Source: Telmatactis stephensoni
Taxonomy: Eukaryota > Cnidaria > Anthozoa > Actiniaria > Isophelliidae
Length of the DNA stretch: 64,000 nt
Direction of reading: 5' to 3'
Assembly: GCA_029948255.1 (NCBI GenBank)
Contig: JALIZF010001693.1
Span: 248,001-312,000, forward strand
Made by a program: the position numbers and the translations under genes. Positions 56,569 through 64,000 of this stretch are shown piece by piece. The notes under the pieces were generated by a model that was given only the letters and a program-made list of their open reading frames with translations, was not told the origin of the DNA and made no database searches. Numbering within the stretch: position 1 is the stretch's first letter; each line of letters opens with the position of its first letter.

Positions 56569-59500
56569 ACTGCTTTTTGTGGTCGAAGACAAATAACGAA
56601 GGGCAATTTATACCTCGGGCATTCCACAGGAAGCCCGAGTAATAACTTTACCTGCAAATCAAGCAATCCCGTATGGATCAACTCCGATATTCTTCTTATA
56701 GGTCCCAGAAGTCTTTTGGAGACTCCATTGGCCACTTTTTCCCTTCAATTAAAACCAGTAATACCAGAAATGCCGAAGAAAAGGAGCAAATTTGGTAAAG
56801 CTTAAGAAAGATAAGCAGTCAAGAACCGGACTCTGCAGGACTGTTCAAGATCGTTCACGATGACACTTGGCCAATGTTGACATCATCATCCCGACGACAT
56901 ATGATATCACGTGATACCTTAAAATAGATCCAGAATAAATAGCTCTTGGTGACCCAGGGTATTGGGAGAAAGGCATGGCGAAATATGAAAATGACTAATG
57001 GTTGACTATCGAGCGGGGAGAGGGGAAGGAAACACAGAATTAAGGCAGTAAAGATAGGTGATTTTATACCGTCCTCTGTCATGATAGAATAGGTTGTCAA
57101 TGTAAACTCTCCCCAGAGTTCTTCACGATGTACAGTGCAAGCTAGACTTTAGGAGGCTGGCCAGGGTTTTGAAAATACTCACCTACCAGGAGCCCATGCC
57201 ATTAACTTTAAACCGCTGTAATTCTTGGCACAGAGCTGTGTTAAATTAAAACTAGCCATTTCCCTGAGCGACTCCTCTTTTAATGATTTTTTGTTTGATG
57301 TTAGTTAGATGAAGATCAGCACTAATGTGGCCACGCCCCGATGACGTCACTAAAATTGCTTACTGCACACTTTCTCGGCATTTAGACTTGGCCGCTAAAA
57401 TGAACTACTGTACACAACAGACGTTAAAGAATATCTATGAGAGCGTTTTCGATCGAGAGAATAACAGCTGAATATTTTGATGTGAAAATAATGTGATTAT
57501 TGTTTGTGTTTCCTCCTTAATCAATAGCAAAGGATATCGTTGGGAGGTGAAGCGAATGAAGATCTTATTTTGTGAATGGGTTAATCCTCCGGTGTCCCCA
57601 TATTAGTGCTTTACTGAAACGAATAACTACAAGAAAAACTTTAGTTAGAGTGGTGGGTTTCTTTGGAATAGTAGCCATATATTATAGTTAGTATTTATAT
57701 ATCTATATTTACGAATAGTTTTGTATTTTTATCAGATCCTGAAGGATCTACCGGGTATAAATAAAGGTATATTATACTATTATAATTACTATCATATACA
57801 TTGCGTGATATGATATAAGCTTCAGCAACTGGCCCCACCCAGCTTGGACAAGAAGAAGGATCAACACTTCACATCCTATGTTTCATTTGTGACTTTTTAA
57901 TTCAGCCTCTTACTTCCTTACTCTCAAGACATCTGAACTAAACGGAACTCTTAAGGTACCACCCAGTAATGCCTTGCAGGCAGACAGACAGACAGACTAT
58001 TATAGGGGAGGGGCTCGTAGCCGACTGATATGAGATGATGTTATACTGTAATAATCAAATTTATTTTTCAAACTTGTCTGCTGGTTTTGCATCATGACAC
58101 CGGGGAGGAGAGGAGAGAGCCTGTGGAAGGATTAGCGTCACCCCGTCAAATACATGAAAGGGTACCATTTTGCCACTGAATTTGGTATATAAAATGGTAA
58201 GGGGTTGAAAGTCTGGGCGGAGCTGTCCGCTCAAAAGTTCTACTAGTACCTCCCCCTTCCCCCGGGACTACGGTCTAGAGCTCCAACGTTCCAAACCGAC
58301 GAAACAGGCCTCACTAGTGGAAGCAGAACCACAAATTTTAAAACACATTCGATTTTACGCGGTGAGGATATTTTGCTTCAGCTACAGTGGCTTCCCCTCT
58401 TCTCTATCTCTTTCAGTCTCCTCCCACCCACCACCCACCCTTTTTGTATCTGTGTCTCGACAGGGCATCAACACAGGAAAGACGCTAACACTACACCAGG
58501 AGATTCAATATTCTGACAAAAGAATAACTAAATAAAGATGGATTGTAGTTGAATAGAGCTGTCGACCTTTGACAGAAGCAGCATGTCTGTTGCTTCCCAA
58601 GCGTGGAAAACAATGGCAAAGTTGCTGAGCACGTCTCCAAGTATTCATATATTAACCTTTGACCATGTAGTGACGACAGCCGACGCGTTGCATAGCATTC
58701 TACTTCAAGATCATTATTGTGGGTGGATTTCAAAGGCAAAGCCATATTTAGGGTATTAGTAATACTTACCTCATACAGACCACAACACGACCTACGTAAT
58801 TTGGTAGAGATTTGCTGAAAGCTTCGTAGTAGTTCAATGTAGATAATAGTTAGGAGTCTTTGAAGCTTTGTTAAACCTGGTAACCCGGCCTAGCAAGAAT
58901 GGAACACGAGGTAAAGACACAAGAAGGGAAATTTTGCCATGAAAAAGGTATTGTAGATAGTAAGTAACACGACATTTTGTACGAATTTTTTTAGGATCAC
59001 ATGAATTAAGGTGAACGTGTTGTACGTACGTCGATCTAAATTGCTGAATGTTGTCCAAAGTGTGGCTCATCTATATTAAAATTCGAGCTTACTTTCTCTC
59101 AATAAAGTTTTCTCAGTTAATATTTTTTCAAAACACTGAAGTTCTGAAAACTCGGTTATCGAAATGGACTCAAAGAAATCATAATATATCAAAATAGAGT
59201 GCTTTCTACTTCGGTGATTTTGAAACCAATATCTCATATTGATCATATATTTTTGGTAATCATTTTGTATATATTATAATTTAGCAAACATTTGAGCCTT
59301 GGGCTCAGTTTTAATCTAGTGTCTTTAACTTCGGCTGTAAATTCAAGATTATTCAAACAGAACTAAAGTCAAAATCGTAGACGATTTTTTTTCAGTACTT
59401 AACATGGAATTCATGTTTCAGGAAAAATACAACCGGAAGTAGACAGCGTCACGCATTCTTGTTCCGCTTTGGCGTCACATCCTTCGTCACCACAGGAAAT

Positions 59501-59908
59501 TCACAATGTTAAGGTATTCATCAAAATGAATGTACGTAACAGCAATTACTTAAATTTAAACAGAGTTCCAAAGACCAGCTGTACTGGTGTCACATAAAGC
59601 TGGTGTCACGCGCGAAAAGCTAGTGTTGCGTGACAATCCAAATTGAATTTATTATTTTAAACAGGGCATTGGTTGCTGTAAATAACATATAGCATTTTTT
59701 CTTAAAACAAAAAACAAAAACAAAAAAGCCTCTTATTAGCCTTTTTGTCGTGATTTTCATTATATTTCTATTATATTTTTCTGTTTCTATTTTTATCCTT
59801 TTTTCTTATTGTTATTATTATTGTTTTGCGGCCTATTGAGCCGTATCTATGCTATAATTTTTTTTCCTGTCAGCCAGATGCTGAGTCAATATTAATTCTA
59901 ATCATACG
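56569..59908. other. Intergenic, no supported gene
   Basis: Short frames only. Near 57757 an AATAAA follows ctgaaggatctaccgggtat, which could be the 3' end of a retroelement or transcript, but no open frame leads into it. Confidence 0.4.
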
Positions 59909-59945
59909 CGATCAGTTTAGATGACGCGATCAGTTTAGATGACGT
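59909..59945 (+). repeat. Tandem 18-19-bp duplication
   Basis: gcgatcagtttagatgac occurs twice in direct succession, about 35 bp before the putative splice acceptor of the next entry. Confidence 0.8.
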
Positions 59946-59979
59946 AACGTCCATGACGTCATTTGTTTTCATTTTACAG

Positions 59980-60534
59980 AATGCAACGCCGTCTTTGCGA
60001 AGTGAGAAGCACTCACAGAATAAGAAAGGGCACGAATGCTCGAGGGAAACGTTTTCAGGCAAGTTTGAGTTCAGCAGACGACTTATCGAACTTGCTAGCC
60101 AAAAACGAGCGGTAAGGAAACGACGAAATCGTCGCCAATCTTGCAAGATGTTCAAAACTTGGAAAGCGGGCTACTTTAGGGGGCACGTGACCAGAAAACG
60201 TAAGCTTAGCCAATCACATCTCTTCTGTGAGGAATTTGATGATTTGGTTGATCAGAGTCATGTTTCTAAGAGACGCCTGTCAAGCCAATCATATGCGAGC
60301 TCTGATGAATCTGCTGATTTGATTGGTCGGCGGACGGACAATCCAATGGTTTTGCAAGAACAACAAAGAGATCGAGAAATAATGTTTGAGTTTAGTAGAA
60401 GGCTCATCGCTCTCTCCACCAAAAAGAAGCGGTTTCAACCACATGAGCATGCGCACTGCTGCCGCTGTGTTCAAAGTTTTGAGTGTTTTTGGCCAAGGTC
60501 TAATTTGCAAACCATTAGAATGCAATCATTATAA
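59980..60534 (+). CDS. Hypothetical exon encoding a basic, internally repeated protein
   Basis: The frame is open from at least 59953 and ends with a stop at 60534. A strong 3' splice-site pattern (ttgttttcattttacag, ending at 59979) suggests an exon starting at 59980, in frame from NATPSLRSEK. The protein of about 184 residues is rich in Arg, Lys, Ser and Gln. It contains the block FEFSRRLIELASQKR, repeated about 107 residues later as FEFSRRLIALSTKKK, and a second weaker repeat (RKLSQSHLFCEEFDD against RRLSSQSYASSDESAD). It has no membrane segment and a Cys/His cluster near the end (EHAHCCRC). I do not recognise a family. Single long frames of this composition can be fortuitous, but the paired internal repeats argue for real coding or for a duplicated repeat. 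Confidence 0.38.
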   Translation, partial: NATPSLRSEKHSQNKKGHECSRETFSGKFEFSRRLIELASQKRAVRKRRNRRQSCKMFKTWKAGYFRGHVTRKRKLSQSHLFCEEFDDLVDQSHVSKRRLSSQSYASSDESADLIGRRTDNPMVLQEQQRDREIMFEFSRRLIALSTKKKRFQPHEHAHCCRCVQSFECFWPRSNLQTIRMQSL

Positions 60535-60985
60535 CACTCAATATCTACTCTTTTTATCTACTTTTATTTTACATGCGATTGTTCGTGTCACTGTAATGTG
60601 GCTATATATCTGATTAGGTTGAATGCTTAAACCTTCGACAGCCAAATTGAAGCGTTCCTCCGCATTTGAGCTATTTTTAGAACTCGGTACGACCAAATTC
60701 AGTTCGCGCTGCAAGCCAATACATGGCAAATATTGAATAATTTTTAGTGTAAGCAAGTGGCTGGTGAAAAAAAGCCAAATTAAATGCCGGGCAACATGCG
60801 GGTTACATCAAGTAACGCGCATGTCTCAGTTTCCTAGTAATTTTAATGCACTCCTGGAAACACAATCATTGCGCGAGCATTCATATGTCGAAGTTGCGAA
60901 GTTAGGTTGCGCGAACATTAGTAAGATTCATGTTGATAATAATTGCGGAGGAACTCAATGTAATCTCAATTCTACGTTACATTTA
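60535..60985. other. Intergenic, nothing recognised
   Basis: Short overlapping frames on both strands and no recognisable repeat. Confidence 0.45.
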
Positions 60986-61244
60986 AGGCGCTGTTACACG
61001 GTGCATGTTTATCTGCAACTTGTCTCTCAATGGCGTTGTCAAACAAGTTGCTGATGAACCATTGCATGCAATGTGCTACACGGCGCAATACCAGAAAACG
61101 TTGCTGCAATCGACCGTTAATTTCTCACAGAGATTTTACGCGAAGCAGGATATGTTACACGCTGCAATGGTTCTTGTTTCACAACATCATTACGAGACCA
61201 ATTGGTAATATATTGCAGAAAAATTGCGCTGTATAACAGCGCCT
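60986..61244. mobile_element. Harbinger-like MITE with TTA target site
   Basis: The ends read aggcgctgttacac and, inverted, gtataacagcgcct (one mismatch). TTA lies directly outside both (60983-60985 and 61245-61247). The 259-bp body is non-coding. A three-base TWA duplication is typical of PIF/Harbinger elements. Confidence 0.78.
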
Positions 61245-61452
61245 TTAGATTGGGACAAAGCAGTTCATTCCATTGTTACATTCCTAAGCTATTCTTTATA
61301 CAACTGTTTATTTATATTTTGATATACATACTGTTTTAACGATATTTATTTGCTTATTTATATTCTAAAGTAAACAAAGTATACGTAATTAAAGGTCTAA
61401 TTCTATAAATGCAAACATTAATTGCATGGAGGGGGATGAGAGGATGGCTTGT

Positions 61453-61467
61453 TGGGGGGGGGGGGGA
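61453..61467. repeat. Short poly-G tract
   Basis: A G run within a wider g-rich stretch (61430-61520). Confidence 0.8.
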
Positions 61468-61576
61468 GATGAAGGGATTGTAGGGGGGTCGAGTGGGGTT
61501 TGGTTGCTTGGTGGCAGGGTTATCGGATTTAGGAGAGCAGAAATGGAAAAGACGCAGAGTTGGATAGACAAGACAG

Positions 61577-61647
61577 AGAGGAGAGGAGAGGAGAGGAGAG
61601 GAGAGGAGAGGAGAGGAGAGGAGAGGAGAGGAGAGGAGAGGAGAGGA
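61577..61647. repeat. (GAGAG)n pentanucleotide microsatellite
   Basis: About 14 perfect 5-bp units, in the 3' flank of the minus-strand receptor. The 100- and 130-codon frames through it are translated repeat. Confidence 0.96.
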
Positions 61648-61680
61648 ATAATAAATAAAGTTGAAATAATTTCGAGACCA

Positions 61681-61710
61681 TTTATTGTCTCTTCTTTTTT
61701 TCTTTTTATT
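61681..61710 (-). terminator. Candidate polyadenylation signals of the 61.8-62.9 kb GPCR
   Basis: AATAAA occurs twice on the minus strand (plus-strand tttatt at 61681-61686 and 61705-61710), about 95-120 bp beyond the receptor's stop codon. The distance is reasonable, but such hexamers are common in AT-rich DNA. Confidence 0.4.
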
Positions 61711-61802
61711 AATAATCAAGAGGAATGAATAAGTTATATATAACAATGGACTCTCTACATACTACAGACACTTATTTCCTTCAGGTTATTTTGGTGATTG
61801 TA

Positions 61803-62918
61803 TTAAAAAGGATTAACTTTGAAAATCCTTTGAGTGCAACATATCACATGAGATTTCACTGCTTTCATGATTTTCCCCAATTCCTTCCTAAAATTACTAT
61901 TCCCCAAAGCATAGATGACTGGATTGACGATGGAACTAAGATGCGACCAGGCTTCTGTAATTCGCCGTACTTTAAATTGCATTGGAAAGCTTATTCCATA
62001 AACACGCATCAGATCTACAGACATTATTGGTGCCCAGCAAATAACAAAACTCAACACTACAATGATTAGCATCTTAAGGGCTTTTCGCTTTGATCTGACT
62101 GTGATTTCATTTATCTGATGCCTGCTCCTGCTTCTTAAGAATCGAAATACCGCGGAGTAGGCGACCACGATTATAACTAGAGGAACCAAGAACGCTAAAA
62201 TAAAGTAAGGAGTAAATGCAAGACGACTGCTGAAGGAGTCTTTTGCCAGTGTACATTGTTTCGATACACTTCTGTAAGTTACCATGTCAGGCAAAGTAAA
62301 ATTATGTCTCCTGTACTTTTTAGGCACCTTGATAGATCTTTCGTAAGGCTTATCTTTGCCCACGAATATAAAACCAATAGAAACCAACACAGCGTAAAAC
62401 CAACTGAGACTTAAAACCAGCAAAACACGACGAAACTTACTCACACAAAAATACTTCAGTGGATAGACAATTTGTTGATGACGGTCGATGGCCATCCCAG
62501 CAAGCAGTGCGAAGGTAACAGCTGCGCATGCGTAGTGGGAATATATCATCAGCTTGCACTCGGACGCAGATACGCCGATGTGCATTGTGGGAATGATCAC
62601 TTCGGTGATGACGTAGACGACGCGAAACATGATGTCAGCAATGGAGAGATTTAGAATCAATGCATTTGAAATCGTTCGTTGACGGACACGACGACCTCTT
62701 ATCACCACCATGCAAACGAAGCTACTACTGATTATGCCAATCAACATCAGAGCGAGGCTACATATCTTGACTTTGTGACTAAATCCACGGATTTCATTTT
62801 CCCAAGCCTTTCTGCGACAATGTCTCCAAGAGGAGATATCTGGCTTGTAGTCACACCATTGGCTGTGGTTACGAGGATAAAACCAGGATATATTTTGCCT
62901 TTTTAAGTATTCTCTCAT
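61803..62918 (-). CDS. Class A GPCR, canonical type (peptide/amine-like)
   Basis: Intact 371-residue single-exon receptor with a long N-terminal region (1-48) carrying sequons at N9 and N17. TM segments are about 50-72, 83-108, 120-145, 163-185, 232-259, 279-302 and 320-340. The motifs are close to canonical: D95 in TM2, C121 and C222 for the disulfide, DRH at 145-147, W173 in TM4, P246 in TM5, CWAP at 294-297 and NPVIY at 332-336. Helix 8 (NSNFRKEL) and a CC pair at 360-361, a possible palmitoylation site, follow. The TM1 asparagine is replaced by Ser. The intact toggle and NPxxY motifs suggest a conventionally activated receptor; the overall look (DRHQQIVYPL, CWAP) recalls neuropeptide-type receptors, but no specific ligand can be named. 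Confidence 0.9.
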   Translation of the reverse strand: MREYLKRQNISWFYPRNHSQWCDYKPDISSWRHCRRKAWENEIRGFSHKVKICSLALMLIGIISSSFVCMVVIRGRRVRQRTISNALILNLSIADIMFRVVYVITEVIIPTMHIGVSASECKLMIYSHYACAAVTFALLAGMAIDRHQQIVYPLKYFCVSKFRRVLLVLSLSWFYAVLVSIGFIFVGKDKPYERSIKVPKKYRRHNFTLPDMVTYRSVSKQCTLAKDSFSSRLAFTPYFILAFLVPLVIIVVAYSAVFRFLRSRSRHQINEITVRSKRKALKMLIIVVLSFVICWAPIMSVDLMRVYGISFPMQFKVRRITEAWSHLSSIVNPVIYALGNSNFRKELGKIMKAVKSHVICCTQRIFKVNPF

Positions 62919-63300
62919 TTTTTCTAAAACGCTGAAAAATGGGAAAAAATGACATATTTAAGAGTTGTTGAGCACTACTGAAGCAGTGTTGAGATTTTCT
63001 ATGTTAATTGTAGCAGTAGGTGAATTTTTGAACCGTGCCTGCATGACTGAAACTCCAAATGAATGCTGTTACATAAAAACCCGAATAAAAGAAACTGAGG
63101 ATTAAGAACCTCCAGGCTGAAAATTGAGCAATTAAGCACCCAATATATATAAGAACCAGACATAAATTGTACATAGAAACATTCCAGCCTTCCATTCCAG
63201 TTCTAGCCCTTTTAATTATGTAGATACTGCATCAACTTCTCATGTTGATTTAGCCTCTCTCAAGGATTCAGTAGATTGTTTGAAAAGGAGGTAAAGACAG
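62919..63300. other. 5' flank of the 61.8-62.9 kb GPCR
   Basis: No promoter element stands out and no upstream exon is supported. The small minus-strand frame at 63004-63195 is hydrophobic but lacks any recognisable motif. Confidence 0.45.
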
Positions 63301-63487
63301 CCGCACACGTTGAGAAACTGCGTGCACGAGAAAACTGCCACGCGAGGCACTTAGCTCAGACGATTTCTCGCCGCAGACTTTACGTCTTTGGCTACGCGAG
63401 GCCAAAAAATAGAGCAGGTAAACAAGCACACGGTGAGAAAAGTGCCTCGCGTGGCAGTTTCCTCACACAGTTTCTCAACGTGTGCGG
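63301..63487. mobile_element. Foldback MITE
   Basis: The left arm 63301-63352 and right arm 63439-63487 pair over about 48 bp with few mismatches: ccgcacacgttgagaaactg on the left is answered at the right, as is ctgccacgcgaggcactt. The spacer is about 85 bp. No target duplication resolved. Confidence 0.75.
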
Positions 63488-64000
63488 CGGGCTTAAATGA
63501 CATGCATTTTCAGCATCTGAATGCAGTTTTATTAATAACTGGTATGATAATTTTAGGTTCATCAGTTAATTGAGATTCTTTAATTCGATGCAGGTTGACA
63601 GTAAAAAATTAGTGGCGTTTGATGGTTGATCGGTTTACACTAATGGGAATCAAAACTCCAAATATCGTCATCACATTGTCTACTATATCGGCCAATGATT
63701 ATTCAAGATCACCTTTGTTTACAGGATTTTTATCCCATTGCCTTCATTGCGTTCAATTTAGAATCATTACGGATTCTGATTTTAAACTCATTGATCTTGT
63801 AATTTGGTTGATTTGGTCAGGAGATTCTGAAGTTAATTGCGCTATATAATTAGAAATAGTCCCACGGGGGGAAAAAAAAATAAATTAATTAAATAAAAAT
63901 GAAATAATAGCGAAAAAAATTGAATTAAATAAAAATGAAATAATAGTGAAAATAGTAGTATATAGGGCAATATTGGAAAATGAAGAACCAAAAGTGTTAT
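63488..64000. other. Intergenic, nothing recognised
   Basis: AT-rich. The 60-76-codon frames have no recognisable features. An imperfect 31-bp direct repeat of aattaaataaaaatgaaata type lies near 63887-63945. Confidence 0.45.

Noticed and set aside
56503..56805. 100-codon frame over the CACGTG cluster
   Set aside because: Its start is a translation of the 18-bp repeats and the rest has no recognisable domain. A competing frame exists on the other strand.
61354..61746. 130-codon minus-strand frame and the 100-codon plus-strand frame over the same place
   Set aside because: Both are translations of the GAGAG microsatellite and the neighbouring g-rich tract.

Overview
The window is animal nuclear DNA. 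It is AT-rich and densely packed with short inverted-repeat transposons, microsatellites and retroelement remains. The few long open frames are single-exon class A GPCRs and one BEL/Pao retrotransposon polyprotein. Large intronless rhodopsin-family GPCR sets, abundant foldback MITEs and BEL/Pao elements together suggest a cnidarian, most likely a stony coral. That is inference: no rRNA, mitochondrial or diagnostic housekeeping gene is present. There is no CRISPR array, operon, prophage or other bacterial feature.

Layout. At 1-3.3 kb lie a foldback element, a tRNA-derived SINE and GPCR copy 1 (minus strand). From 3.3 to 17 kb no gene is supported; the stretch holds inverted-repeat elements, with one weak exon candidate near 11.4 kb. 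From 17.2 to 34.8 kb there are tandem-like duplicated blocks: minisatellite + block X (18.6-21.6 kb), then minisatellite + GPCR copy 2 (25.2-27.8 kb) + block X' (29.1-34.8 kb). From 37.0 to 45.5 kb a terminal-inverted-repeat element is interrupted by a small MITE and by a complete, young BEL/Pao element (38078-45413) with a 5-bp target duplication. At 45.6-49.7 kb a second copy of the 23.7-28.0 kb block carries GPCR copy 3. From 49.7 to 64 kb there are two unrelated single-exon GPCRs (minus strand, 52.7-54.0 and 61.8-62.9 kb), several MITEs, an 18-bp-spaced CACGTG cluster and one hypothetical exon with internal repeats.

How the genes relate. The three near-identical GPCRs are a local lineage-specific expansion, probably orphan chemosensory or peptide receptors. 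Each is preceded, exactly 42 bp before its ATG, by a TTGA-type microsatellite joined to an identical 42-bp leader, so the duplicated unit is a microsatellite-leader-ORF cassette. The proteins are mosaics: copy 2 agrees with copy 3 in TM3 and TM5-ICL3 but with copy 1 in TM4 and the C-terminus, as expected from gene conversion.

The duplicated blocks act as an insertion recorder. Comparing sister copies gives filled and empty sites for several transposons: three with TTAA sites, one with a 9-bp duplication, one with a 5-bp duplication and a roughly 1.1-kb element. I find no wholly new multi-gene system. The strongest candidates for something undescribed are the GPCR cassette array with its fixed microsatellite-to-ATG geometry, the paired insertions into one 15-bp site, and the 18-bp-phased CACGTG array. 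All comparisons were made by eye; no alignment or database search was run.
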